Shown here: positions 24,111-32,860 of the stretch, piece by piece
How the letters are laid out: each line of letters opens with the position of its first letter
Numbering within the stretch: position 1 is the stretch's first letter
Assembly (NCBI RefSeq): GCF_021655095.1
Contig: NZ_PPXW01000001.1
Coordinates: forward strand, 2,030,924-2,079,501
DNA from: Clostridium sp. Cult1
Lineage (GTDB): Bacteria; Bacillota; Clostridia; Tissierellales; Tepidimicrobiaceae
Direction of reading: 5' to 3'
DNA length: 48,578 nucleotides
Position numbers and translations under genes: made by a program
Notes under the pieces: model-generated
The model's database searches: none
Seen by the model: only the letters and a program-made list of their open reading frames with translations
What the model was told of the DNA's origin: nothing

Positions 24111-25381
24111 TATTGGAAAGAACTTGGAACTTTATATAAAGAACGCCTTCGTCTTCTATTTTTCTTACGTTTGACAATAACCACAACTCTATATAAGACA
24201 AATAAACCAACTAATAATAGATACCATTTACTTAAAAGCCATTGAACAATAGTTACAGGAGGTATTTTTTCTATATCTAAAGTAGATATAATCTCTGCTT
24301 GTCCTAAAAGCTGACCTTGCAAATAGTACTCAACCTTTCCTAAAACCTGCCCTTTCTCAATGGGGGCTTCTATTTCTTTATCAATATAGACTTTTTTATC
24401 TATTTTATCTATGGATCCTTTTGGTATTGAAACAGGTAGATCCTCTTTGATTATACCTGCCACAATAGGATTTATAGCATCTTTTATCTCAATATTATCA
24501 ACAAAATAATTCTTAGTTGTCACATTAACTTTTTCAAAATTATTGAATCCATAGTTTAACAATTTGTGTATATCTGAAAAAACTTCTTTACCATTGGATT
24601 TTAATACTACAGCAATTAAATTTTGATTGCCTCTTTGAGCGGAAGCAACTAAACAATTTTGGGCTACTGAAGTGTATCCAGTTTTTACTCCATTAATACC
24701 TTCGTATTTTATGGGAACAGAATTTCCATCTACATTTATTTTTTGAGTGCTATAGAGCAACCTATTGGCAGATTTTAAATATCTTTCCTCTTCTTTTTTA
24801 TTGGTTTTAGGTATAGTATAAGTATAATTGGAGACAATCTCTCTGAAACTGTTATTTTTCATAGCATATTGTGCCATTAAACTTAAATCATAAGCAGTAG
24901 TTAGATGACTATCATCTGACAAACCGTTAGGATTTACAAAGTTTGTATTTAGGGCACCTAGTTCTTTTGCTTTATCATTCATTAGCTTAACAAATTCATC
25001 AATACTACCAGAAATATGCTTTGCAATAGCTAAGGCAGAATCATTAGCAGATTCAATTAGCAAGGCATTTAATAGATCCTCAAACTTTAGTTGTTCACCT
25101 GGCTCTAATGCTATATGACTACCATCAGTAAGCCTGACCACTTCTTCGTCAACAGTTACAATATCATCCATATTGCCAAGCTCTAAGGCTAGTATTCCAG
25201 TCATAATTTTAGTAGTACTAGCTGGATGTAATTTCATATGAGGATTTTTTTCATATAGAACCTGACCAGTATCTGAGTCAATAAGTATAGCACCTTCACC
25301 AGAAAGGTTTAGGCTATCTGCAAAAGAGATGCTATATGTAGTAAAAAATAGGAGTAATATAATTAATATGATTTTTTTCAA
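24110..25381 (-). CDS. D-alanyl-D-alanine carboxypeptidase (S11, DacF-like)
   Basis: A low-molecular-mass PBP of 423 aa that trims the terminal D-Ala of peptidoglycan stem peptides. It has a signal peptide (MKKIILIILLLFFTTYSISFA) and the S11 motifs SxxK (Ser55, Lys58 in PASTTK), SxN in ESANDSA and KTG in GVKTGYT. A C-terminal PBP5-type beta domain follows, then a membrane helix (about residues 386-405) and a very basic tail (KRKKNRRRRR), so it is anchored at the C-terminus. A strong AAGGAGGG precedes the ATG. It is one of only two minus-strand genes here and resembles the sporulation-linked DacF, but the exact subclass is uncertain. Confidence 0.93.
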   Translation of the reverse strand: MKKIILIILLLFFTTYSISFADSLNLSGEGAILIDSDTGQVLYEKNPHMKLHPASTTKIMTGILALELGNMDDIVTVDEEVVRLTDGSHIALEPGEQLKFEDLLNALLIESANDSALAIAKHISGSIDEFVKLMNDKAKELGALNTNFVNPNGLSDDSHLTTAYDLSLMAQYAMKNNSFREIVSNYTYTIPKTNKKEEERYLKSANRLLYSTQKINVDGNSVPIKYEGINGVKTGYTSVAQNCLVASAQRGNQNLIAVVLKSNGKEVFSDIHKLLNYGFNNFEKVNVTTKNYFVDNIEIKDAINPIVAGIIKEDLPVSIPKGSIDKIDKKVYIDKEIEAPIEKGQVLGKVEYYLQGQLLGQAEIISTLDIEKIPPVTIVQWLLSKWYLLLVGLFVLYRVVVIVKRKKNRRRRRSLYKVPSSFQ

Positions 25382-25534
25382 ATAGCTCCCTCCTTTATTG
25401 GATTAATTATAAGTATATCAGAAAACAACAAAATAATTAATAGAAATGTAAAATTTTTTTAGAAAGAAGGAAATTCTGTTAAGATATAGAATATATATTA
25501 TGGATTAATCTATAGGAGAGGGTGAACTTAAGGC
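25382..25534. other. Divergent intergenic region, carboxypeptidase gene / comEA
   Basis: 153 bases between two divergent genes. It is very A+T-rich and must hold promoters for both sides, but I find no -35/-10 pair that stands out. The minus-strand ribosome binding site (AAGGAGGG) is at the left end and GGAGAGGGTG for comEA at the right. Confidence 0.5.
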
Positions 25535-26152
25535 ATGGCATTTTTTTCAAAAAAAGAACAGTTACTTGTAATCATAATAATAATTATCATATTTTTAATA
25601 TCAGGTTTTAATTACATAAATAAAAATTTATTATCTGCCAATAATACTTACAATGAAAATCCAGATGAAGTAGAAGAACTTCTTATGAAATTAGAGGAAG
25701 ATATAGAGACAAATGAAGAAGATGAATATATAATGGTACATGTAAGCGGACAAGTATATAATCCAGGGATAGTAGAATTAAAATTTGGCTCTAGAGTAAT
25801 AGATGCAATAAATTTAGCAGGAGGATTGAAAAAAGATGCAGACTCGGATAAAATAAACTTAGCTAGGAAATTGTCGGATGAAGAGAAAGTCCATGTACCT
25901 AGAATTGGTGAAGAAGAAATACCCTTGGAGGATTCTAATTTAGGTCAAGGGAACAATAAAGTAAAAATTAATATTAACACTTGTACTAAAGAAGAACTAA
26001 TGTCTCTACCAGGTGTTGGTGAAGTCCTAGCAGAAAGGATACTAGAATATAGGGAACAAACTTCATTTAAAACCCTTGAAGATATTATGAATGTATCTGG
26101 TATAGGTGAAAAGAAATTTGAAAACATTAAGGAACTTATTATTGTAAAGTAA
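25535..26152 (+). CDS. comEA: ComEA-like DNA-binding protein (SLBB + helix-hairpin-helix)
   Basis: A 205-aa protein with one N-terminal membrane helix (about residues 10-30), an acidic linker, an SLBB domain (VHVSGQVYNPGIVELKFGSR at about 68-87) and a C-terminal pair of helix-hairpin-helix motifs (LPGVGEVLAERILEYRE, VSGIGEKKFENIKELI). This is the architecture of ComEA, the surface receptor for double-stranded DNA in competence. No comEB/comEC lies next to it. It ends 14 bases before selD and is probably in the same transcript. Confidence 0.88.
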   Translation: MAFFSKKEQLLVIIIIIIIFLISGFNYINKNLLSANNTYNENPDEVEELLMKLEEDIETNEEDEYIMVHVSGQVYNPGIVELKFGSRVIDAINLAGGLKKDADSDKINLARKLSDEEKVHVPRIGEEEIPLEDSNLGQGNNKVKININTCTKEELMSLPGVGEVLAERILEYREQTSFKTLEDIMNVSGIGEKKFENIKELIIVK

Positions 26153-26166
26153 AGGAAGTGATATAT

Positions 26167-27198
26167 ATGGATAAAAAATTAACCGAATTAACTAAAAGCT
26201 CTGGGTGAGCAGCTAAAATCGGACCCGATATATTGGCACAGGTTTTGTGCCAACTACCAAAAACTTTTGATGATAATTTAATAGTAGGATTAGATACTGC
26301 TGACGATGCAGCAGTCTATAAGATAAATGATGAATTAGCTTTAATACAAACTCTAGATTTTTTTACTCCAATTGTAGACGATCCCTATTTGTTTGGACAA
26401 ATAGCAGCAGCTAATTCTTTAAGTGATGTATATGCTATGGGAGGAGAGCCTAAACTAGCCATGAACATAGTAGGTTTTCCAAATTGTTTGAGTCCCGATA
26501 TATTAGTTCAAATATTAAAAGGAGGCCATGATAAAGTAGCTGAAGCAGGAGCTATTTTAGTAGGAGGACATACAGTAGAAGATGATGAACCTAAATATGG
26601 ATTATCTGTTGCTGGATTCGTTAATCCTAATAAGGTATTAACCAATAGCAATGCAAAGCCTGGGGACTTGTTAGTGTTAACCAAACCTTTAGGTATTGGA
26701 ATAATAAACACAGCCATTAAAGGAAGATTAGCAGATAAGGAAGCCTACGATGAAGCCACTAATGTAATGTCTACATTAAATAAGTATGCAAAAGAAGCAG
26801 TAGATAATGTTCAAGTTAATAGTGTAACAGATATAACAGGCTTTGGGTTATTAGGCCATAGCCTAGAGATGGCAGAATCTAGTTCAGTAACTATAAAAAT
26901 AAACCATAAAAACTTACCCATAATTTCTAAGGCAATTGAATATGCCAAAATGGGGTTAGTTCCAGCAGGAGCCTATTCTAATAGAGAACATATAGGTAAC
27001 AATGTAAAATTTGTAAACAATATACCAAATGAGATAGAAGACATATTATTCGACCCACAAACATCAGGAGGGTTGTTAATTTCCATATCGAAGGATAATG
27101 TAGAAAAACTATTAAAGGAATTATCCAGCATTTCAACTAAGTATGCAGTAATAGGAGAAGTAGTGGAAAAAGAAGATCATTATTTAATAGTAGAATAA
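26167..27198 (+). CDS. selD: SelD selenide, water dikinase (selenoprotein, UGA = Sec at codon 14)
   Basis: SelD (343 aa) makes selenophosphate from selenide and ATP. The true start is ATG 26167 behind GGAAGTG, and the frame contains TGA at 26206-26208. It aligns with the catalytic Cys/Sec of SelD, giving SSG-U-AAKIGPD, where Lys17 is the second catalytic residue. The downstream frame carries the AIRS-type ATP-binding features ([58 protein letters not shown]). A SECIS-like hairpin follows the UGA. Standard ORF calling truncates this gene to 26233 or later. It is followed after 14 bases by selA. Confidence 0.95.
26206..26253 (+). promoter_or_regulatory. Sec UGA codon and SECIS-like hairpin of selD
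   Basis: UGA at 26206-26208; 24 bases later TTGGCACA (26233-26240) pairs perfectly with TGTGCCAA (26246-26253) around the loop GGTTT. The loop starts with GG and is rich in U, like the SelB-binding loop of known bacterial SECIS elements, and the distance is in their range. Confidence 0.85.
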
Positions 27199-27212
27199 AA
27201 GAGAGGGATTGC

Positions 27213-28643
27213 ATGAATCAGAGAAAAAGTTTATTTAAATTAATTCCTAAAGTAGATGAGTTATTAGAAATTGATAGCATAAAAACCTTGGTAAAAGAAA
27301 TGCCACGAAAATTAGTAGTAGATTCAATTAGAGAAGAGATAGAATTTTTAAGAGAGGATATAAAGAACAAATCATTAAAAGAGGAAGAAGTAAAGGAAAG
27401 GAATACTAACCTACCATCATTAATAGTAGAAAGAGCAAAAATGAAAAACTCCTATAAACTTAAAAGGGTAATCAATGGAACAGGAGTAGTAATCCACACT
27501 AATATTGGCCGTTCCTTAATTAGTGAAGAGATTATGGAAAATATTAAAGATATAGCCGTTAACTATTCTAATTTAGAATATGATTTAGATAAAGGCGAAA
27601 GGGGCTCAAGATATAGCCATTTAAAGGATATAATTGTTGAAATTACCGGTGGGGAAGATGCAATGGTTGTTAATAATAATGCAGCAGCAGTATTATTAGT
27701 CTTAAGTACAATGGCAAAAGGAAAAGAAGTAATAGTATCTAGAGGAGAATTAATAGAAATAGGAGGCTCTTTTAGGATACCTGATGTAATGGAACAAAGT
27801 GGTGCAATTTTAAGAGCAGTAGGTACTACAAATAAAACCCATCTATGGGATTTCGAAAATGCCATTACAGAGGAAACAGCTGCATTGTTAAAGGTTCATA
27901 CCAGTAACTATAGGATACTAGGTTTTACATCGTCTGTATCAGCAGAAGACCTATATCCATTAAAGGAAAAATATAATCTTCCTTTAATCGAAGATTTAGG
28001 AAGTGGGGTATTAATAGATTTGTCTAAATTTGGTTTAGAATATGAACCTACAGTACAGGAATCCATTAAAAAAGGAGTAGATATAGTAACTTTTAGTGGA
28101 GATAAATTATTAGGAGGCCCTCAAGCAGGCATTATAGTTGGAAAAAAGGAATATATAGATGCTATGAAGAAAAATCCACTTACTAGGGCCTTCCGAGTAG
28201 ATAAGTTCACAATTTCAGCCTTAGAAGCCACTCTTAGACTTTATCTTGATGAAAAAACTGCAATTGAAAAAATACCAACATTGAAAATGTTATCAGCAGG
28301 GACTGATAAATTAGAAAAAAAAGCAGAAAAACTATATAATATGATTATAGAAAAAATAGATCTTAAGAACTGTAGATTAAAAATAGTTGACAATTATTCA
28401 GAAGTAGGTGGTGGCTCTTTACCTTTAGAAAAAATACCAACTAAATGTATAATGATAAGTTTAGAAGAACAGAGCATTACAGAACTTGAAATAGCCTTAA
28501 GGGAATACAATATTCCAATAATCACCAGGGTTTATAAAGATAATCTATATATAGATTTAAGAACAGTAAGGGAAGAAGAATTTGATATAATAGTAGATGG
28601 ATTATTATTTGGATTAAATAAGGTGAAAGGGTGCATTATATGA
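27213..28643 (+). CDS. selA: SelA L-seryl-tRNA(Sec) selenium transferase
   Basis: SelA (476 aa) is the PLP enzyme that converts Ser-tRNA(Sec) to Sec-tRNA(Sec) with selenophosphate. The N-terminal tRNA-binding domain covers about residues 1-65. The PLP fold follows, with [18 protein letters not shown], the GG(D/E)-type [26 protein letters not shown] and the PLP Lys298 in [16 protein letters not shown]. Length is normal. It overlaps selB by 4 bases (ATGA). Confidence 0.97.
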   Translation: MNQRKSLFKLIPKVDELLEIDSIKTLVKEMPRKLVVDSIREEIEFLREDIKNKSLKEEEVKERNTNLPSLIVERAKMKNSYKLKRVINGTGVVIHTNIGRSLISEEIMENIKDIAVNYSNLEYDLDKGERGSRYSHLKDIIVEITGGEDAMVVNNNAAAVLLVLSTMAKGKEVIVSRGELIEIGGSFRIPDVMEQSGAILRAVGTTNKTHLWDFENAITEETAALLKVHTSNYRILGFTSSVSAEDLYPLKEKYNLPLIEDLGSGVLIDLSKFGLEYEPTVQESIKKGVDIVTFSGDKLLGGPQAGIIVGKKEYIDAMKKNPLTRAFRVDKFTISALEATLRLYLDEKTAIEKIPTLKMLSAGTDKLEKKAEKLYNMIIEKIDLKNCRLKIVDNYSEVGGGSLPLEKIPTKCIMISLEEQSITELEIALREYNIPIITRVYKDNLYIDLRTVREEEFDIIVDGLLFGLNKVKGCII

Positions 28644-30556
28644 AACATATTATAGTTGGAACAGCAGGCCATATAGACCATGGCAAAACTACACTTATAA
28701 AAGCCCTAACTGGTAGAGATACAGACAGATTAAAAGAAGAAAGAGATAGGGGTATTTCAATTGAACTTGGTTTTACCTATTTTGATTTACCTAGTGGGAA
28801 AAGGGCAGGTATAATAGATGTTCCTGGCCATGAAAGGTTTATAAAGAACATGCTTGCTGGTGTTATGGGAATGGATATAGTATTGTTGGTAATAGCAGCC
28901 GATGAAGGAGTAATGCCCCAGACAAGTGAACATTTAGCTATATTAGATTTATTAGGAATAGAAAAAGGATTTATTGTATTAACTAAATCAGACTTAGTAG
29001 AATCAGAGTGGTTAGAATTAGTTAAAGAGGACGTAAGGGAACAAATTAGAGGGACTTTTTTAGAAAATGCCCCAATTATACCTGTATCTTCTACTAAAAA
29101 AACTGGAATTGATGAAGTAATAAAGTTGATAGACGAGTTGACTTTGGAAATGGGAGATAGGGAAACTGAGGATATGCCTAGACTTCCAGTAGATAGAGTA
29201 TTTACAATATCAGGTTTCGGAACAGTAGTAACTGGGACTTTATTGTCTGGAAGTTTAAGTATAGGAGATGAAATACAAGTTTTCCCTGGAAATAACATAG
29301 CTAGAATAAGGACCTTACAAGTCCATGATCAGGATACTGAAACTGCTTTTGCTGGACAAAGGGTAGCTATAAATATGGCAGGGCTTAAAAAAGATGAAGT
29401 CCATAGAGGAGATGTAATAGCTCCTAAAGATTCTATGAAGGAAACCTTAATGTTGGATGTAAAGGTTAAACTTATAAAGGGTATAGATAAATCAATTAAA
29501 AATAGAACTAGACTAAGACTATATATCGGAACTAAAGAGTTGCTTTGCAGGATAGTCCTTTTAGACAAGGAAATCCTAAACCCAGGAGAAGAAGCATACG
29601 CTCAATTACGATTAGAAGAAAAGGTAGTTGCTAAGAGGGGAGATCGGTTTATTATCAGGTTTTACTCACCTATGTTTACCATCGGTGGTGGAGAAATACT
29701 AGAGCCTAATCCTTCTAAAAAGCAGCCTTTTGATGAAGAAGCTATAAAAGAACTCAAAATAAAGGAAAAAGGACAATCTATTGATATTATAGAAAAAATA
29801 ATACTAGATAAAAGTAAATACTTTCCAACTATAAAGGGAATCTCTACAACTACCGCCATGTTAGAAGAAAAGGTAAAAGAAGATGTGAATAATTTGATTA
29901 AATCAAATAAAGTTATATTATTTAGTCTAACTAAGGATTTTCATGTAATTCATACAGAGTATTTTAACGAGTTAAGTGAAAAGATTGTTGAGGAGTTAGA
30001 TTCTTTCCATAAAAGATATCCTTTAAGAATAGGAATGCCTAAGGAAGAAATACGTAGTAGATTTTTAAGCAATGCCCCTGCTAAAGTAGGTGAAAGGTTT
30101 ATAGACTTATTAATAGAAAAAGGGCTTATAGAACAAAAAATGGAAAGTATTCATATGGCAGGTTTTGAAATTGAATACAGTGACATTCAGTTAGAGATAA
30201 AAAATAGTATAGTTAAAGCCCTTAAAGAAAAAAGATTTACATTACCTAAAAAAGAAGAACTCATAAAAACTGTAGGATATGACTCCAATCAAGTGGATGA
30301 GGTAATAAACTCTTTGGTTAACAGTGGGGAGATTTTTAGACTAAATGATGAAGTTTACCTATATAAACCCATTTATGAAGAAGGTATTCAATTACTAAAA
30401 GAATATATGAAAGAGAATGAGTATATTACCGTTGCCCAATTTAGAGATATATTGAATACCAATAGAAAAGTTGCTTTACTGTTATTAGAATATTTTGATC
30501 AATTGAAAATAACCAAAAGGGATGGAGATAAAAGAACGCTTTTAGAAGAAAAATAA
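28640..30556 (+). CDS. selB: SelB selenocysteine-specific elongation factor
   Basis: SelB (about 638 aa) carries Sec-tRNA(Sec) to the ribosome at UGA codons marked by a SECIS. The EF-Tu-like G domain has [13 protein letters not shown] (G1), [15 protein letters not shown] (G3) and LTKSD (G4). Domains II and III follow, and the C-terminal region from about residue 380 has several winged-helix repeats that bind the SECIS. ATG 28640 overlaps the selA stop; an upstream GTG (28631) is also in frame but lies within the ribosome binding site AAAGGG. Confidence 0.96.
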   Translation: MKHIIVGTAGHIDHGKTTLIKALTGRDTDRLKEERDRGISIELGFTYFDLPSGKRAGIIDVPGHERFIKNMLAGVMGMDIVLLVIAADEGVMPQTSEHLAILDLLGIEKGFIVLTKSDLVESEWLELVKEDVREQIRGTFLENAPIIPVSSTKKTGIDEVIKLIDELTLEMGDRETEDMPRLPVDRVFTISGFGTVVTGTLLSGSLSIGDEIQVFPGNNIARIRTLQVHDQDTETAFAGQRVAINMAGLKKDEVHRGDVIAPKDSMKETLMLDVKVKLIKGIDKSIKNRTRLRLYIGTKELLCRIVLLDKEILNPGEEAYAQLRLEEKVVAKRGDRFIIRFYSPMFTIGGGEILEPNPSKKQPFDEEAIKELKIKEKGQSIDIIEKIILDKSKYFPTIKGISTTTAMLEEKVKEDVNNLIKSNKVILFSLTKDFHVIHTEYFNELSEKIVEELDSFHKRYPLRIGMPKEEIRSRFLSNAPAKVGERFIDLLIEKGLIEQKMESIHMAGFEIEYSDIQLEIKNSIVKALKEKRFTLPKKEELIKTVGYDSNQVDEVINSLVNSGEIFRLNDEVYLYKPIYEEGIQLLKEYMKENEYITVAQFRDILNTNRKVALLLLEYFDQLKITKRDGDKRTLLEEK

Positions 30557-30591
30557 TAAACTCTATCTTTTTTAACCATGGAGTGATGTAG

Positions 30592-31302
30592 ATGAGTACT
30601 AAAGTTATAGTTATAAATAGGGATAAACTCTTTGTAAAAGGATTAAAATATAGTTTAGAGCAAGACAATTATTTTGTTGATGCAGCCTATAGCATAAAAG
30701 AAGCTGTAGAAAAAATAAAAAAGAAGGATTATGGTTTAGTCATACTAGATTTAGCTCTTCCTGATGGCAATGGATTGGCTCTCTGTCAAACTATCAGAGA
30801 TAACTCCCAAGTGCCTATAATTATTTTAACTGAAAAAGAAGAGGATATAAATAAAATTTTAGCCTTAGAATACGGTGCCGATGATTATATAACTAAACCT
30901 TTTAATATCTTAGTTTTAAAAGCCAAGATTAAGGCAATATTAAGAAGGGTAAATATGAAGAACTTCCAGATAGACAATCAAACTATTAAAGTAGATGATT
31001 TTACTATAAATACCCTAGGTAGGAAATTGACCATAGGAGATGAAAGTATATCTTTAACTGGTAAAGAGTTCGACCTATTTTATTTATTGGTATCTAATCC
31101 TGGAAAAGTATTTACAAGGGAAGAATTACTAGAAACTATTTGGGGATATGAGTATTTTGGAGATTTAAGGACAGTAGATGTTCATATAAGACGATTACGA
31201 GAAAAGATTGAAAAGGATTCTAGTAATGTAGAGTATATTCATACAAAATGGGGAGTAGGATATTATTTTAGAAGCAAAAAAGCAAGTGCTGCCATCGATT
31301 AG
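30592..31302 (+). CDS. Orphan OmpR-family response regulator
   Basis: A 236-aa response regulator with a receiver domain (phospho-acceptor Asp53 in VILDLALPDGNG, Thr in IILTEKEE, Lys in YITKPF) and a C-terminal winged helix (SLTGKEFDLFYLLVSNPGKV, VDVHIRRLREKIE). The acidic pair that binds Mg2+ in most receivers is altered: the position reads INRDK, with Asn9-Arg10-Asp11. Phosphorylation may be weak or absent. No kinase gene is adjacent. It lies 35 bases after selB and ends at a terminator. Target genes cannot be read from the sequence. Confidence 0.9.
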   Translation: MSTKVIVINRDKLFVKGLKYSLEQDNYFVDAAYSIKEAVEKIKKKDYGLVILDLALPDGNGLALCQTIRDNSQVPIIILTEKEEDINKILALEYGADDYITKPFNILVLKAKIKAILRRVNMKNFQIDNQTIKVDDFTINTLGRKLTIGDESISLTGKEFDLFYLLVSNPGKVFTREELLETIWGYEYFGDLRTVDVHIRRLREKIEKDSSNVEYIHTKWGVGYYFRSKKASAAID

Positions 31303-31324
31303 TAGCTATAAGTATATAAAGCAT

Positions 31325-31352
31325 ACCCGCTTTTTATAGGCGGGGTTTTTTT
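31325..31352 (+). terminator. Terminator after the orphan response regulator
   Basis: CCCGC at 31326-31330 pairs with GCGGG at 31340-31344 across a 9-base loop, followed by a T-run (GGTTTTTTT). It closes the comEA-selDAB-regulator transcript. Confidence 0.88.
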
Positions 31353-31424
31353 ATATAAATATAATAATAGATATTGAAACTTAAAACTTTTTAGACTCAT
31401 TTTATTAGTTCTTAAACCCTATAA

Positions 31425-31535
31425 TTTATAACAAAGTCATGCACTAAAGAAAGGGAATACTTATATGGGTTTATTGGCAGAAATGGTGCTGGTAAAACTA
31501 CAATTATAAGGGGATTCTCCCTTCCCCATTTGTAG
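31425..31535 (+). pseudogene. Remnant of an ABC transporter ATP-binding protein
   Basis: In this frame, between two stop codons, the sequence reads YLYGFIGRNGAGKTTIIR (31458-31511), a near-perfect Walker A region of a BcrA-type ABC ATPase. It is preceded by a worn KEREY (compare KKGE(I/Y) in intact genes) and followed within eight codons by TAG. No start codon, Q-loop, signature or Walker B can be found nearby. It is a leftover of about 30 codons of a larger gene. It is not a copy of the intact ATPase at 34669, which differs (GFLGPNGAGKST). Confidence 0.75.
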
Positions 31536-31613
31536 AAAATCTTATTGTATCTATCATACCAACTAGCTACGGGGTCTAATAAATTAAGTAAAAAAATTAC
31601 ATAGAAAACAGTA

Positions 31614-31622
31614 TGTTATAAT
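31614..31622 (+). promoter_or_regulatory. Extended -10 promoter element for the adenosyltransferase gene
   Basis: TGTTATAAT at 31614-31622 (TGn-TATAAT) without a good -35, about 30 bases before the gene. Confidence 0.5.
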
Positions 31623-31652
31623 TAACATATCAATTCTAAGGGGGAATAAAAG

Positions 31653-32168
31653 ATGGATAAAGGATACATACATGTATATACTGGAAATGGAAAGGGGAAA
31701 ACTACTGCTGCATTAGGATTAGCCCTAAGGGCTATTTGTGCTGGTAAAAAAGTATTCATAGGTCAATTCATAAAAGGAATGGAATACAGTGAGCTTAAAA
31801 GTGTAGATTATTTACCTAATCTAGTTATAGAGCAATTTGGCAGAGACTGTTTCATATATAAGGACCCGGAAGAGGAAGACATTAGATTAGCAAGAATTGG
31901 ATTGGATAAATGTAAAAATATTTTGAAGGAAGGCGATTATAATATAGTAATTTTAGATGAACTGAATATAGCAATATATTATAATCTATTTACTATAGAG
32001 GAAGCTATAGAAGCAATTAATAATAAGGCATCAAATGTAGAAGTTATAATAACAGGTAGATATGCAGATGAAAGGATAATCCAAATAGCTGATTTAGTAA
32101 CAGAAATGAAGGAGATTAAGCATTATTATAATAAAGGTGTAGAAGCAAGAAAGGGTATTGAAGTATAA
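31653..32168 (+). CDS. Corrinoid ATP adenosyltransferase (CobO/BtuR family)
   Basis: A 171-aa member of the CobA/CobO/BtuR family, which adenosylates cob(I)alamin or cob(I)yrinic acid diamide with ATP. The P-loop variant GNGKGKTTAALGLALRA is at about residues 10-26. KKVFIGQFIKGMEYSEL, NIVILDELNIAIYYNLF and VIITGRYADERIIQIADLVTEMKEIKHYY are family segments. The usual C-terminal ending (KGVEARKGIE) is present. No cobalamin riboswitch precedes it and no cob gene is near. The closest possible user is the B12-like radical SAM protein, but that is speculation. Confidence 0.9.
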   Translation: MDKGYIHVYTGNGKGKTTAALGLALRAICAGKKVFIGQFIKGMEYSELKSVDYLPNLVIEQFGRDCFIYKDPEEEDIRLARIGLDKCKNILKEGDYNIVILDELNIAIYYNLFTIEEAIEAINNKASNVEVIITGRYADERIIQIADLVTEMKEIKHYYNKGVEARKGIEV

Positions 32169-32242
32169 ATATGTAGGCTTTGTGGGCAAATTGTTATTTT
32201 GACATAATTCGATGGTAATAGCAAAAAAACTTGAATAAATAC

Positions 32243-32271
32243 TTGAAAAGTTGAAAAAAATGTTGTATAAT
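32243..32271 (+). promoter_or_regulatory. Promoter of selC
   Basis: TTGAAA at 32243-32248, a 17-base spacer and TATAAT at 32266-32271, about 18 bases before the tRNA. Confidence 0.8.
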
Positions 32272-32289
32272 GACATTTGTCCTTAATAT

Positions 32290-32386
32290 GGGGGTAGATG
32301 GGTGCTGGTGTGCCCTCTGGTCTTCAAAACCAGCGCGAGGGGTTAGGAGCCTCTTGGGTGAGTTCGATTCTCACATACTCCCGCCA
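32290..32386 (+). tRNA. selC: tRNA-Sec (anticodon UCA)
   Basis: A 97-base tRNA-Sec with encoded CCA (32384-32386) and discriminator G. The anticodon stem CTGGT/ACCAG encloses loop CTTCAAA with anticodon TCA at 32324-32326. The T arm GTGAG-TTCGATT-CTCAC is at 32358-32374. A long variable arm (GAGG...CCTC) lies between them, as in selenocysteine tRNAs. The acceptor 5' strand at 32290-32297 faces 32375-32382 with seven pairs (one G-U) and an apparent G-A at the eighth. It has its own promoter and a terminator, about 1.7 kb after selB. Confidence 0.96.
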
Positions 32387-32394
32387 TAAATACT

Positions 32395-32419
32395 AGCAGC
32401 GTTAGCTGCTTATTTTTTT
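32395..32419 (+). terminator. Terminator of selC
   Basis: AGCAGC (32395-32400) pairs with GCTGCT (32405-32410), 4-base loop, then TATTTTTTT. Confidence 0.88.
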
Positions 32420-32492
32420 AATTAAAACATATGGTAAATTTTACCTTTAATCCTTAAATTGGTTGGTATTTATATTCCATTATTAGATAAAA

Positions 32493-32516
32493 TAAGATAG
32501 AAACAATTCTATCTTA
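32493..32516 (+). promoter_or_regulatory. Hairpin directly before the ribosome binding site of the spore protein gene
   Basis: TAAGATAGAA (32493-32502) pairs with TTCTATCTTA (32507-32516) around ACAA. The ribosome binding site AGAGGTG begins at 32518, one base after the stem. It may protect the 5' end of a spore transcript. Confidence 0.6.
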
Positions 32517-32528
32517 AGAGGTGATTAT

Positions 32529-32738
32529 ATGGAGAAAAGACCTATTGATTCTAATGCTATAAAGGCATTAAATGAGATGAAAATGGAATTGGCAGAGGAA
32601 TTAGGGGTTTCAGATACTTTTACAAATAAGGGTAAGCTAGATCCAGTAACTAATATATTCACAGCAGGTCCTGTAGGGGGCCTTATGACTAGGAAGCTAG
32701 TAGAAATGGGAGAAAAGGAATTAATGGATGAAGAATAG
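32529..32738 (+). CDS. Alpha/beta-type small acid-soluble spore protein
   Basis: A 69-aa SASP, the DNA-saturating protein of dormant spores and an amino acid store on germination. The first family helix is seen in NEMKMELAEELGVSD, which also includes the germination protease site area (E-LAEELG). The second conserved region is GPVGGLMTRKLVEMGEKEL, equivalent to GxVGGxMxKxMIxxxE. The linker TFTNKGKLDPVTNIFTA is somewhat unlike the common SASP sequence. Expression is expected in the forespore; I could not make out a clear sigma-G promoter. It shows that the organism is a spore former. Confidence 0.88.
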   Translation: MEKRPIDSNAIKALNEMKMELAEELGVSDTFTNKGKLDPVTNIFTAGPVGGLMTRKLVEMGEKELMDEE

Positions 32739-32768
32739 GATGGATGTGACTATCCTATTCTTCTTTTT
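32731..32768 (+). terminator. Terminator of the spore protein gene
   Basis: An 11-bp perfect stem (32731-32741 with 32752-32762), 10-base loop, then CTTTTTT. It overlaps the stop codon. Confidence 0.88.
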
Positions 32769-32797
32769 TAATTCAGCAATAAATTATAGCGGAATAG

Positions 32798-32826
32798 GTA
32801 ACATTTTTATAAATTCATGTTATAAT
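32798..32826 (+). promoter_or_regulatory. Promoter of the Usp-like gene
   Basis: GTAACA at 32798-32803, a 17-base spacer and TATAAT at 32821-32826 with an extended TGT before it. Confidence 0.65.
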
Positions 32827-32860
32827 GTAATGGGTATCACTCTTTAAAGGGGGATTTCAT

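Larger units (their letters stand above)
31353..31652 (+). other. Gene-poor stretch with a decayed ABC ATPase
   Basis: 350 bases (31303-31652) without an intact gene. It holds the terminator at 31325-31352, the ABC ATPase remnant at 31425-31535, and an extended -10 element for the next gene. I see nothing else there. Confidence 0.6.

Noticed and set aside
25382-25534. Sigma-F/G promoter for the DacF-like carboxypeptidase
   Set aside because: I could not find a convincing match to the forespore consensus on the minus strand.
26206-26208. TGA as a frameshift or nonsense mutation in selD
   Set aside because: It lies exactly at the Cys/Sec position of SelD, is followed by a SECIS-like hairpin, and the organism has selA, selB and selC.
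31536-31652. Cobalamin riboswitch before the corrinoid adenosyltransferase
   Set aside because: The leader is short, with none of the conserved B12-box blocks.
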